The position numbers and the translations under genes are program-made. Below are positions 17,158 to 25,243 of a DNA stretch of 64,000 nucleotides, piece after piece. The stretch's first letter is position 1. Every line of letters begins with the position of its first letter. The notes beneath the pieces were generated by a model. The model had not been told where the DNA came from and made no database searches. It was given only the letters and a program-made list of their open reading frames with translations. Origin of the DNA: Flemingiibacterium sp045644145 (GTDB taxonomy: Bacteria > Bacillota > Clostridia > Oscillospirales > CAG-272); the NCBI GenBank assembly GCA_045644145.1, contig JAZRGK010000016.1, positions 45,930 to 109,929 on the forward strand. The letters run 5' to 3'.

Positions 17158-17514
17158 ATGAAACGAACTCAAAACAGTTTGCCTGAATGGTATTGGACTT
17201 ATGGGCTTCATGATGCAAATATTATTTCGGCAACAAAAAAAGAATCTGATTGTAGTAACGATAACTGTCTAATATTGAAAATTGATTGTGAAGGCGCCTT
17301 ATATGAGGCGGACATAACGGAGATTCGTTTTTATAACTTTAAATTTATGTCCGGATATTATGATATAAACTTACTTAATGGCGGTTGGTGGTTATGTGAT
17401 GAAATCACACAGAAAGACACCCATTATTTTTTGTATTTGGAATTTGATACTTCCGAGTGCAAAAGAAAACACTTAGAAATTACATTTCAACGAGCAGAGG
17501 TTATTAGGGGATAA
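17158..17514 (+). CDS. Small hypothetical protein
   Basis: A 118-residue cytosolic acidic protein starting MKRTQNSLPEWYWTYGLHDA. GAGAGGTGAT precedes this ATG at good spacing; a GTG three codons earlier overlaps that ribosome binding site. It is rich in aromatic residues, with WYWTYGLHDA near the start and alternating strands such as EGALYEADITEIRFYNF, suggesting a small beta-rich fold. I do not recognise the family. AT-rich composition and the palindrome array upstream suggest a recently acquired gene. Confidence 0.7.
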   Translation: MKRTQNSLPEWYWTYGLHDANIISATKKESDCSNDNCLILKIDCEGALYEADITEIRFYNFKFMSGYYDINLLNGGWWLCDEITQKDTHYFLYLEFDTSECKRKHLEITFQRAEVIRG

Positions 17515-17612
17515 AGATATATTTGTTAGTTAGGTAACCGGTTTTAGGTTCTCCTGACAAGTGGAGAATGTGCCATACATTTTCCCTGCTTGTTATGGTG
17601 TAAGACAAAAGT

Positions 17613-17645
17613 AAAGCTGTGTATAAAATTTCTACACAGCTTTTT
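17613..17645 (+). terminator. Terminator after the small orphan gene
   Basis: AAAGCTGTGTA (17613-17623) pairs with TACACAGCTTT (17633-17643), followed by a T-run. It lies between convergent genes. Confidence 0.8.
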
Positions 17646-17702
17646 ACTGGGCTTCAGAGTACGACCATTAAGCCGATTCTTTTTTATATGCAATATATTA
17701 AA

Positions 17703-17924
17703 TCACATATTCGCCTCAATGTAGTTCAAGATATCGCTGACAGTTTTTATTGTGGGGATTTCTTCATCGGGTACGGTAACTCCGAAATTTTCTTCTACAG
17801 CCATAAGTATTTCTACCAGATCTAGGGAATCGCCGCCAAGATCGTGGATGCTTGCATCTTCGGTTACTGCCGCTTCGTCACAGCCGATCTGCTCAACAAT
17901 TATACTAACGACTTGTTCAAACAT
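17703..17924 (-). CDS. acpP: Acyl carrier protein
   Basis: A 73-residue acidic protein carrying growing acyl chains on a phosphopantetheine arm. The attachment motif GGDSLDLVEIL is present, with Ser33 as the modified residue. Size and charge are typical of AcpP. AAAGGAG lies just upstream. It is a single gene, not in a fab cluster, so it could be the housekeeping carrier or a dedicated one. The promoter and two small palindromes in its leader are listed separately. Confidence 0.93.
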   Translation of the reverse strand: MFEQVVSIIVEQIGCDEAAVTEDASIHDLGGDSLDLVEILMAVEENFGVTVPDEEIPTIKTVSDILNYIEANM

Positions 17925-17957
17925 ACTATAACTCCTTTGTGTGAAATATATTAAAGC

Positions 17958-17982
17958 ATCCGATCGGATTTTTCCGCGCGGA
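17958..17982. promoter_or_regulatory. Two tandem palindromes in the acpP leader
   Basis: ATCCGATCGGAT (17958-17969) and TCCGCGCGGA (17973-17982) are both perfect palindromes, three bases apart, between the acpP promoter and its start. They are possible repressor sites. They do not match the FapR consensus I know. Confidence 0.35.
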
Positions 17983-18011
17983 GCAAATCAAAAGCTTCTT
18001 TCAACTTAAAT

Positions 18012-18040
18012 TATATATCATCTCACGCTATTTTTCAAGT
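18012..18040 (-). promoter_or_regulatory. Promoter of acpP
   Basis: On the minus strand, TTGAAA, a 17-base spacer, then a perfect TATAAT. It lies about 90 bases before the start codon. Confidence 0.7.
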
Positions 18041-18096
18041 AGGTAACAATATTTTTTTAAAATATTTGCCGGTATGACATTTTGGGAGCCTTGGAG

Positions 18097-18125
18097 TTGA
18101 CAAAAAAACAAAATTCATGTATAAT
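18097..18125 (+). promoter_or_regulatory. Promoter of the ROK-like regulator gene
   Basis: Perfect TTGACA, a 17-base spacer, then a perfect TATAAT, about 70 bases before the GTG start. Confidence 0.8.
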
Positions 18126-18196
18126 TTTAATGTAATATGTAAGACTTCAGCAAAATGCACTGTGACTACTAAATTGAAGGAAAGGGCGGTGATATT

Positions 18197-19099
18197 GTGT
18201 TCAACGAGTCAACAAGCGTTATGGCTGTTTTTGAAGCCGTGGCAAGCTGCGGTGAGATCAGCCGTGCCGAACTTGCAAATATTACCGGATTCAGCCTTGT
18301 AACGGTAGGCAAAGCGGTGGATCAGCTCGTTAACTGCGGCGTAATAGAGGAAAATAAGCGATCTTCCGGTTCAGTGGGACGCAGAAGCGGCGTATGCTCT
18401 GTTGCTAAAGATTACGGAATGCTTATTTTTGATATGAATTCCGAAAATCATAGGTGTCGCATATGTGATCTTGGGCTTAATACCATGCACGAATTTGAAG
18501 AAAAGACATCAAACATTGAGGAACTGTATCTTTCAGCTTTCAGTTCATTCACTGAAATATTTGATGGTCAGCTTTTTGGAATTGGCATATGTGTATCGGA
18601 TGGAATGACGGTGAAATATGCGGAAATCTTTAAATCGAGTATGGGACAGTATCCGGAGCTTGTAATAGAAGGAAGCCGTGCTTACGCCGCAGCAAATGCA
18701 CACAGACTCGACTGCGATTCTTCCGCGGTATTTGTACGCCTTTTTGAGAACGGCACCGCAGACGGTGCGCTTACATATAAAAAGAAATTGTACAGCGGCG
18801 CTTATGGCAGAGCGGGCGGCTTTGCTCGCATAATCGATTCAAAGGAAGCGCTTTCCTCAAAGCTTTTTGATGTTTGTCAGATTATTGATCCTGGAACTGT
18901 GCACATCGGTTGCCAGAATGAGTCGGACTGTGATTTAGCCGAAAAATTGCGTGATTTGCTTATTGCAGGCGGAATTTCAGCGGATCAACTTCCTGAAATT
19001 ATATCCGAGCCGCTGGCGTTGTGCTCCGATTCCATTGACGGCACGGCGCTGCTTTTAAGAGAGCGACAGATCATTGCTAAACTGTCAAAAAATTCCTGA
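18197..19099 (+). CDS. ROK-like transcriptional regulator with degenerate kinase domain
   Basis: A 300-residue protein. A winged HTH at about 10-60 (ISRAELANITGFSLVTVGKAV) matches the NagC/XylR-type N-terminus. The remaining residues follow the ROK fold but lack the DxGxT phosphate loop and the CxCGxxGC zinc cluster, so it is a regulator and not a kinase. The start is GTG, preceded by GGCGGTGAT. The ligand is unknown; a sugar or sugar derivative is expected. It is transcribed alone from its own strong promoter. Confidence 0.75.
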   Translation: MFNESTSVMAVFEAVASCGEISRAELANITGFSLVTVGKAVDQLVNCGVIEENKRSSGSVGRRSGVCSVAKDYGMLIFDMNSENHRCRICDLGLNTMHEFEEKTSNIEELYLSAFSSFTEIFDGQLFGIGICVSDGMTVKYAEIFKSSMGQYPELVIEGSRAYAAANAHRLDCDSSAVFVRLFENGTADGALTYKKKLYSGAYGRAGGFARIIDSKEALSSKLFDVCQIIDPGTVHIGCQNESDCDLAEKLRDLLIAGGISADQLPEIISEPLALCSDSIDGTALLLRERQIIAKLSKNS

Positions 19100-19242
19100 T
19101 TAAACGGAACCTTAACTGAGCAGAATAATATCGAAGTCGGAAACTTTCCGACCTCCATATTTAAAATTCAGGATGGTACAAAAGTCTGAAAAACGGATGG
19201 TTTTTCAGACGATATAACCGTTAGAAAGGAATGGTCAAAATC

Positions 19243-19437
19243 ATGGAAAACAAGTCTCCTAATCCCTCCATTGAATGTTCCGTAAAGCAGTGCGAATACC
19301 ACTGCGGCAATGAAAACTACTGCACTCTTAACAAGGTGCGCATCGCGACTCACGAGGCAAACCCCACCGTTTGTCAGTGCGTTGACTGTGAGTCCTTCGT
19401 TAAGAAGACAAGCTGCTCTGGCGGTTCCTGCCACTAA
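19243..19437 (+). CDS. DUF1540 cysteine-rich small protein
   Basis: A 64-residue protein with the DUF1540 cysteine pattern: ECSVKQCEYHCGNENYC, then VCQCVDCESF, ending SCSGGSCH. The ten cysteines suggest metal binding. The start is MENKSPNP, 12 bases after AGAAAGGA; the upstream ATG touches the ribosome binding site and is rejected. Such genes are common and scattered in Clostridia; their function is unknown. A strong hairpin terminator follows at once. Confidence 0.85.
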   Translation: MENKSPNPSIECSVKQCEYHCGNENYCTLNKVRIATHEANPTVCQCVDCESFVKKTSCSGGSCH

Positions 19438-19441
19438 ATTA

Positions 19442-19486
19442 AAAAAACACGGCGCTGTGTATTTTGCACACAGCGCCGTGTTTTTT
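19442..19486. terminator. Bidirectional terminator
   Basis: A 19-bp perfect stem (19442-19460 with 19468-19486) with A- and T-tracts at its base and a 7-base loop. It serves the convergent DUF1540 and oxidoreductase genes. Confidence 0.88.
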
Positions 19487-19504
19487 GTGTATAAATGATA
19501 AAGC

Positions 19505-20041
19505 TTACTTAGCGTAATTGTATCCCATTTCGAGGGCTTTCTTGTTCTTCTCAATAAGAGCCGCTTTTGTGGCAGGGATTCCTGCAACCATATGCTCAAG
19601 GAATGCTTCGTAAGCGAAAAGTCCGGTAAGCTTAAGTACATATCCGAGAACGATCACGTTCGCCATACCTGTAAGACCGGCATCGGATGCCATTGCGGTT
19701 GCGGGGATGCCGTAAACCTCAATATCGCTTCTCGCGGATGTCTTGTCAATAAGCGAGCAGTCATATACGAGCTTGCCGCCTGCCTTTACGTTCGGCTCAA
19801 ACTTCTCAAAAGAGGGAAGATTGAGAGCAATAAGCAGATCGGGGGTAACTACCAGGGGAGAACCGATCTCCTCATCGGAAACGATTACGGAGCAGTTAGC
19901 CGCACCGCCGCGCATTTCGGGACCGTAAGAGGGAAGCCAGGATACCTGAAGCTCGGAATCCATAGCCATTTTTGCGATAGCCTTGCCTGCGAAAAGGATG
20001 CCCTGTCCGCCAAAGCCTGCAAGCAGAATATTAGTAGTCAT
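19505..20041 (-). CDS. 2-oxoacid:ferredoxin oxidoreductase, gamma subunit
   Basis: A 178-residue subunit of the pyruvate/ketoacid ferredoxin oxidoreductase superfamily. Its typical opening is NILLAGFGGQGILFAGK, and SYGPEMRGGAANCSVI follows. It is the last gene of a four-subunit operon (ferredoxin, alpha, beta, gamma). Its ATG overlaps the TAA of the beta gene by one base. The complex oxidatively decarboxylates a 2-oxoacid to acyl-CoA, reducing ferredoxin. Confidence 0.92.
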   Translation of the reverse strand: MTTNILLAGFGGQGILFAGKAIAKMAMDSELQVSWLPSYGPEMRGGAANCSVIVSDEEIGSPLVVTPDLLIALNLPSFEKFEPNVKAGGKLVYDCSLIDKTSARSDIEVYGIPATAMASDAGLTGMANVIVLGYVLKLTGLFAYEAFLEHMVAGIPATKAALIEKNKKALEMGYNYAK

Positions 20042-20817
20042 TATTCGGTTACCTCCTTGGTGGAAGTGGGATTAAGCTCCTTAACGTCTGCATCCTTGTA
20101 AACGCCGAGGGGATAGAAGGGGATCATATCGGTCTTTACCCATTCGAGAGCTGCCTCAGGAGTCATGCCCCAGTTGGTGGGACAGGTGGAGAGAACTTCT
20201 ACAATAGAAAGTCCCTTCTTGTCAACCTGATTCTGGAATGCCTTCTTAATAGCCGCCTTAGCCTTCTTGATGTTGGGGACGGTATTTACCGCAACACGCT
20301 CAGCGTAAGCTACGCCGTCAAGTGTGGAGAGCATCTCGCATACACGGATGGGTGAGCCCTGAATACGGCGGTCACGTCCGTAGGGAGAAGTGGTGGTAAC
20401 CTGACCGGGCATGGTGGTGGGCGCCATCTGACCGCCGGTCATACCATAGATACAGTTGTTTATGAAAATGATGGTAATATTCTCACCGCGTGCGCCTACA
20501 TGGACGGTTTCCGCAGTACCGATAGCGGCAAGGTCGCCGTCACCCTGATATGTAAAGACGATGTTATCGGGATGTGTGCGTTTAACTCCCGTAGCAACTG
20601 CCGGAGCACGTCCGTGAGCCGCCTCGATCATGTCGCACTCGAAGTAATTGTATGCGAATACCGAGCATCCTACGGGGGCGATACCTACCGCCTTGCCGCA
20701 AAGATCAAGCTCATCTAAAACCTCGGCAACAAGTCTGTGTACGATGCCGTGTGTACAGCCCGGGCAGTAATGGAAGGGCACGGGCGAAAGTGATTTGGGT
20801 TTATCAAAAACTACCAT
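20041..20817 (-). CDS. 2-oxoacid:ferredoxin oxidoreductase, TPP-binding beta subunit
   Basis: A 258-residue subunit with the TPP/Mg motif GDGDLAAIG followed by NNCIYGMTGGQ, and HYCPGCTHG near the N-terminus. It carries the thiamine cofactor. GGAGG lies just upstream of the start. Length and motifs match VorA/KorB-type beta subunits; specificity for branched-chain 2-oxoacids versus 2-oxoglutarate is not decided by the sequence seen here. Confidence 0.93.
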   Translation of the reverse strand: MVVFDKPKSLSPVPFHYCPGCTHGIVHRLVAEVLDELDLCGKAVGIAPVGCSVFAYNYFECDMIEAAHGRAPAVATGVKRTHPDNIVFTYQGDGDLAAIGTAETVHVGARGENITIIFINNCIYGMTGGQMAPTTMPGQVTTTSPYGRDRRIQGSPIRVCEMLSTLDGVAYAERVAVNTVPNIKKAKAAIKKAFQNQVDKKGLSIVEVLSTCPTNWGMTPEAALEWVKTDMIPFYPLGVYKDADVKELNPTSTKEVTE

Positions 20818-20835
20818 TTCAGTTAACCTCCTTGA

Positions 20836-21897
20836 TTAAAGGGTTGCGGCGAGCTTCTCGATTTCAGCGAGAACTTCGTCGGGAGAGGGGATCATACCGC
20901 CGGTACGTCCGAAGAAGGAAACCGGCTTCTTGCAGTCGGTTGCAACCTTTACGTCGTCAACCATCTGACCCATGTTAAGCTCGCAAACCAGGAAATGCTT
21001 TGCCTTATCAGCAAGTGCGCCAAGCTGCTTCTTGGGGTAGGGCCAAAGGGTGATAGGACGGAATAGACCTACCTTGATGCCCTTTGCGCGTGCCGCCGCA
21101 ATAGCGGTCTTGCAGATACGGGATGTAATGCCGTAAGCCACGATAACGATGTCCGCATCGTCGCACTTATATTCCTCGTATTTTACTTCTTTTTCTGCGA
21201 TCTCATCGTACTTCTTGAAGCGTGCGAGAACGGAATTTTCAAGCTCAACGGGATCGATAAGTAAGGAATTTACAATGTTCTTTTTGCGCTTGCCCTCAGT
21301 GCCGTTGCATGCCCAAGTTTTCTCGGGCAGCTCACGCTTTGTGCCAAGCTCGAAGTCAACGGGCTCCATCATCTGACCGAGAGCGCCGTCTGCGAGGATC
21401 ATAGCAGGCATTCTGTAGATGTCCGCAAGGTCGAAGGCTTCGCTTGTAAGCTGTGCCATTTCCTGAACGGAGGAGGGAGCAAGAACCAAAATGTGCTCGT
21501 CTCCGTGACCGTTTGCCTTGGTTGCCTGATAATAGTCCTGCTGAGAGGGCTGAATACCGCCAAGACCGGGACCTCCGCGCTGTACGTTTACAATAACGCA
21601 TGGCAGATCGCATCCTACGAGGTAGGAGATTCCCTCGCTCTTAAGAGAGATTCCGGGCGATGATGAGGATGTAAGGCAGCGAGTACCTGCTGCAGCCGCG
21701 CCCATGATCATATTGATAGCGGATACCTCAGATTCTGCCTGAAGGCAAAGTCCGCCTACCTTGGGCATACGTTTTGCCATATATTCGGAAATTTCCGTCT
21801 GGGGAGTGATGGGGTAACCGAAGAAATGCAGACAGCCGGATTTGATAGCGGCTTCCGCGATAGCTTCGTTACCTTTCATAAGTACCTTCTTAGCCAT
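20836..21897 (-). CDS. vorB: 2-oxoacid:ferredoxin oxidoreductase, alpha subunit (VorB-like)
   Basis: A 353-residue alpha subunit. The N-terminal part has GNEAIAEAAIKSGC, FFGYPITPQTEI and the substrate-loop region SSSSPGISLKSEGI; the C-terminal part has FRPITLWPYP and NMGQMVDDV. The length and the separate small ferredoxin gene fit the ketoisovalerate (VOR) type often annotated as 3-methyl-2-oxobutanoate dehydrogenase subunit VorB. Substrate is inferred. The gene starts with AAGGAG upstream and follows the ferredoxin gene directly. Confidence 0.9.
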   Translation of the reverse strand: MAKKVLMKGNEAIAEAAIKSGCLHFFGYPITPQTEISEYMAKRMPKVGGLCLQAESEVSAINMIMGAAAAGTRCLTSSSSPGISLKSEGISYLVGCDLPCVIVNVQRGGPGLGGIQPSQQDYYQATKANGHGDEHILVLAPSSVQEMAQLTSEAFDLADIYRMPAMILADGALGQMMEPVDFELGTKRELPEKTWACNGTEGKRKKNIVNSLLIDPVELENSVLARFKKYDEIAEKEVKYEEYKCDDADIVIVAYGITSRICKTAIAAARAKGIKVGLFRPITLWPYPKKQLGALADKAKHFLVCELNMGQMVDDVKVATDCKKPVSFFGRTGGMIPSPDEVLAEIEKLAATL

Positions 21898-21908
21898 TTT
21901 TTATCTCC

Positions 21909-22121
21909 TTATACATCTTTTTCGACTTTGATAACTACATCGGGGCACATTGTTGCACACATAGCGCAGGCAATGCACTTATCCTGCTCGGTGATGCCTG
22001 CAGGATGATAGCCTTTTTTGTTCAGCTTGTCATTTGCAAGGGAAATGATCTTCTTGGGGCAGGCTAAAACGCAAAGTCCGCAGCCCTTGCAAAGATCTTC
22101 GTTAAAAGTAACCTTGTTCAT
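21909..22121 (-). CDS. 2-oxoacid:ferredoxin oxidoreductase, 2x[4Fe-4S] ferredoxin subunit
   Basis: A 70-residue ferredoxin-like delta subunit with two cluster motifs, CKGCGLCVLACP and CIACAMCATMCP. It passes electrons from the TPP site to external ferredoxin. It is the first oxidoreductase gene, 22 bases after a MinD-like ATPase gene. GGAGG lies before the start. Confidence 0.93.
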   Translation of the reverse strand: MNKVTFNEDLCKGCGLCVLACPKKIISLANDKLNKKGYHPAGITEQDKCIACAMCATMCPDVVIKVEKDV

Positions 22122-22143
22122 GGTGTTTCCTCCGTTTTTGGTT

Positions 22144-22863
22144 TTAAAATAATTGTTTTGTGGCGTTCTTTATATAAAAAATATTGGGGATATCCGAAAT
22201 TTCGCCGGTGAGAGAAGATTCGGCGCAGGTGCATATAAGGGGCAGTGCAGACCTTTCGGCAAATTCTCTTGCCCACCCGTCGGTATCCCTTATATCCTCT
22301 CTTGTGGTTTCGCTTCCGAGGTTTGAGTTATTGACAATGCCCGTTGCTTTTAGTCCTGCACAGTATTCGATCTCGCCAAGTATCATTTCTGCGCCGTCGA
22401 TATCCTCTGTAAGTGGACGGTACTTGTTGATGACACATAGAAGCTCATATTCACCGGGCTTAAAGAAGCGTCTGTACATTCCGAGAGCTACAGCACCGTT
22501 GTCGCCGCCAACATCTAAGATGGTGACGGTATCAGGCTCACGCTCGTGGGCTTCAAAAGCCCCGAGAACCGTTGGCGGCAGAGAGGGAATGTCAACGTTT
22601 GTGTTGGCGAAATCCGGCACCACACAGCGTATGCCGAGAGCTTCAAGCTCTGAGGTGTTATCAGCCGCACGGAAATAAGGATTGACGATGTCAAGATCTA
22701 TAAGAGTCACACGGTTGCCTGCCGCGGCTTTTTCTTTTGCAAGATTTACCGCGAAATTAGTCTTTCCGGCACCGAAATGACCGCAGACGACGATCAGATT
22801 CTTCAAATTTTCAAGTGTTTTCAGCATGTCTTTATACCGTAATTTTTTCTTGTGCCGAGGCAT
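22144..22863 (-). CDS. MinD/CobQ-like P-loop ATPase linked to the oxidoreductase operon
   Basis: A 239-residue protein with a P-loop GHFGAGKTNFAVNLA near residue 30, the switch segment LIDLDIVNPYFRAAD and the Walker-B-like TILDVGGDNGA. It is related to SIMIBI ATPases (MinD/Mrp/CobQ). It is 22 bases upstream of the ferredoxin subunit and is probably the first gene of the operon. A role in complex assembly or regulation is possible but unproven. The ATG at 22863 (GAGGT upstream) is chosen; an in-frame TTG precedes it directly. Confidence 0.82.
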   Translation of the reverse strand: MPRHKKKLRYKDMLKTLENLKNLIVVCGHFGAGKTNFAVNLAKEKAAAGNRVTLIDLDIVNPYFRAADNTSELEALGIRCVVPDFANTNVDIPSLPPTVLGAFEAHEREPDTVTILDVGGDNGAVALGMYRRFFKPGEYELLCVINKYRPLTEDIDGAEMILGEIEYCAGLKATGIVNNSNLGSETTREDIRDTDGWAREFAERSALPLICTCAESSLTGEISDIPNIFYIKNATKQLF

Positions 22864-23022
22864 CAATACCTCGGCATAATTCGTGCTTATTTTTGCACTT
22901 ATTATATTATATCATATAATGAACTAAAATAAAAGAACATATCCGAAAATTTATTTAAATTTTTTTCTTCTTTAGTTGTACAAATTTTACAGTAGTGCAC
23001 TTGTTTCGGGTGAAAACCGCAC

Positions 23023-23051
23023 TTGACAGTATACGGCTTTTAAGGTATAAT
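23023..23051 (+). promoter_or_regulatory. Promoter of the ktrB-ktrA operon
   Basis: Perfect TTGACA, a 17-base spacer, then a perfect TATAAT, about 50 bases before the start codon. Confidence 0.82.
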
Positions 23052-23100
23052 ATATCATAAAGATAAGTAATGCTCAATCCGGCAATAAAGGAATGATGGA

Positions 23101-24510
23101 ATGAACAAGACAGCAAGTAAGCATGTGCGGCGCGTAAAAATCAGGCTTAAGCCTAAAAGGCGTTTAAGCCCAACTCAGATTATACTGTTTGGATTTATGG
23201 CGTTGATACTCGTAGGAACACTTTTACTCATGCTTCCAATATCTTCGGTAAGCGGTGAGTTTACATCGCCTAAAAATGCTTTGTTTACCGCAACCAGTGC
23301 AACCTGCGTCACGGGGCTTATCGTTGTTGACACGGGAACATATTGGAGCCTTTTCGGTCAGATTGTTATTTTGTGCATGATACAGATCGGCGGTCTTGGA
23401 TTTATGACTATGGCGGTTATGATGTCCATATTCATAAAACGGCAAATAACGCCCCGTGAACGCCTGCTTGCCGCACAGTCCCTTGGTCTAAGCGGTGTTG
23501 GCGGTACGCTCAGACTTGTGCGAAGAATAGTCGCCGGCACGTTTTTTGCGGAATCTATAGGTGCTGTGGTGCTTGCAACTCAGTTTATCCCGCTGTTTGG
23601 ATGGGCTAAAGGCATATACTACGGGATTTTTCACTCCATATCCTCATTCTGCAACGCAGGCTTTGACGTGCTCGACGGAAGCTATGGATACGGCGGCGGA
23701 TTTTCCAGCCTTACAAGCCTATCAAGTAACTACGTTATAGGCATAACTATCATGCTGCTTGTAATCATCGGCGGCATCGGATTTATCGTGTGGGACGATA
23801 TCGTAAATTTTGTGAAAGAGCACAAACGCTTTTCGGTTTACTCGAAATTTGTGCTGCTAATGACCTTCGGACTTATTGTGGGCGGCACGCTCTTACTCAT
23901 GCTTTGCGAATGGAATAATCCTGACACAATAGGAGGCATGTCGACGGGGGATAGAATATTCCAGTGCATTTTTCAGTCGGTAACAACACGCACCGCAGGA
24001 GTGGATATGATAAACAACGCCGCCATGACCGAGCCGTCAAAGCTTGTTTCAATGCTTCTCATGTTTGTGGGCGGAGCCAGCGGCTCAACCGCAGGCGGTA
24101 TCAAGGTTGGCACCTTCGGTGTACTGTTTTTTGCGGTTTTGGCATTTTCTAAAGGTGATAGGGAGCTTTCGGTGATGAAGCGCAAGATATCTCACGAAAC
24201 TGTCAGCCGTGCGCTTACGGTGGTTGGAATAGATCTGCTAGCCGTGTTTGCGGTGACTTTGATAATCACATTGACAAATCCGTGGGTGGGTGTGCTTGAT
24301 GCACTGTACGAATGTTTCTCGGGTATTGCTACAGTAGGACTCTCGCTGTCGCTTACACCGTCGCTTTCTTCGGCGGCACAGCTTTCGGTGGCACTTCTTA
24401 TGTTCTTTGGGCGTGTAGGTATTCTTACCGTTACCTACTCCATCATGCTTAAAATGGCAAGAAAAAATAGCTGTATCAGCTATCCCGAGCTTAGTATGAT
24501 GATCGGATAA
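23101..24510 (+). CDS. ktrB: Potassium uptake protein, TrkH/KtrB family
   Basis: A 469-residue membrane transporter with the four pore-loop repeats of the Trk/Ktr/HKT family: SATCVTGL, SSFCNAGF, TTRTAG and SGIATVGLS. The gating segment GGASGSTAGGIK lies in the third repeat. The length fits KtrB. It works with the cytosolic RCK subunit encoded 15 bases downstream to import K+ (with Na+ in KtrAB). AAAGGA-type ribosome binding site present. Confidence 0.93.
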   Translation: MNKTASKHVRRVKIRLKPKRRLSPTQIILFGFMALILVGTLLLMLPISSVSGEFTSPKNALFTATSATCVTGLIVVDTGTYWSLFGQIVILCMIQIGGLGFMTMAVMMSIFIKRQITPRERLLAAQSLGLSGVGGTLRLVRRIVAGTFFAESIGAVVLATQFIPLFGWAKGIYYGIFHSISSFCNAGFDVLDGSYGYGGGFSSLTSLSSNYVIGITIMLLVIIGGIGFIVWDDIVNFVKEHKRFSVYSKFVLLMTFGLIVGGTLLLMLCEWNNPDTIGGMSTGDRIFQCIFQSVTTRTAGVDMINNAAMTEPSKLVSMLLMFVGGASGSTAGGIKVGTFGVLFFAVLAFSKGDRELSVMKRKISHETVSRALTVVGIDLLAVFAVTLIITLTNPWVGVLDALYECFSGIATVGLSLSLTPSLSSAAQLSVALLMFFGRVGILTVTYSIMLKMARKNSCISYPELSMMIG

Positions 24511-24537
24511 CTGTTTCAGAAAGGAATGATCAGAACT

Positions 24538-25197
24538 ATGAAAAACAAAAAACGGAGCTTTTGCATAATTGGTCTTGGACGCTTTGGTCAGACTCTTGCT
24601 GCGAATCTTGCAAAAACAAATCACCAGGTGCTTGTTATTGATATCGACGAGGACGTTATAAACACTATTGGTGACACCGTGACCAACGCGGTTGCAGGCG
24701 ACCCCACAAACGAGGCGGTGCTCCATGCCGCCGGTGTGGCAGATTATGACTGCGCAGTTGTAGCTACGGCGGAAAGTATCAATGCCAGCATACTTACAAC
24801 GCTTCTTTTAAAGGAGATTGGCGTAAAGCAGGTGGTTGCCCGTGCCGCAAGCGAACAGCACGGAAAGGTACTTGAGAAGATCGGCGCGGATATGGTGGTA
24901 TTTCCCGAGCGTGACATGGGCGAGAAGCTTGTGAATATTTTAGACCGCAACAATGTGCTTGAATATATCGAATTTTCCGACAGTCATTCCATAGTGGAAA
25001 CCGCAGTGCCGAAAAAATGGATAGGCAAGACTTTGATTGAGCTTGACGTGCGCCGCAAATACGGTGTTACCGTGCTTGCGGTAGGTGATGCTGAGGGAAG
25101 CATGAATATTTCCCCCGATCCCACAAAGCCCTTTACCGGAGAAGAAACCGTTGCACTTCTCGGAGAGAATAAAGCAATAGATAAGATAACAAAATAA
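24538..25197 (+). CDS. ktrA: Potassium uptake regulatory subunit, KtrA/TrkA family
   Basis: A 219-residue cytosolic protein with an RCK_N Rossmann domain (FCIIGLGRFGQTLAANLAK, VIDIDED) and an RCK_C domain from about 140. It gates KtrB in response to nucleotides. The start MKNKKRS is chosen because AGAAAGGA lies 13 bases before it; the ATG four codons earlier touches the ribosome binding site. It forms an operon with ktrB. Confidence 0.92.
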   Translation: MKNKKRSFCIIGLGRFGQTLAANLAKTNHQVLVIDIDEDVINTIGDTVTNAVAGDPTNEAVLHAAGVADYDCAVVATAESINASILTTLLLKEIGVKQVVARAASEQHGKVLEKIGADMVVFPERDMGEKLVNILDRNNVLEYIEFSDSHSIVETAVPKKWIGKTLIELDVRRKYGVTVLAVGDAEGSMNISPDPTKPFTGEETVALLGENKAIDKITK

Positions 25198-25202
25198 GAA
25201 AT

Positions 25203-25243
25203 CGACCGAAGCTTCAATATGCATGATGCTTCGGTCGGATTTT
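25203..25243 (+). terminator. Terminator of the ktrBA operon
   Basis: CGACCGAAGC (25203-25212) pairs with GCTTCGGTCG (25228-25237), followed by a T-run. potD begins to be read from the other side directly after. Confidence 0.85.
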
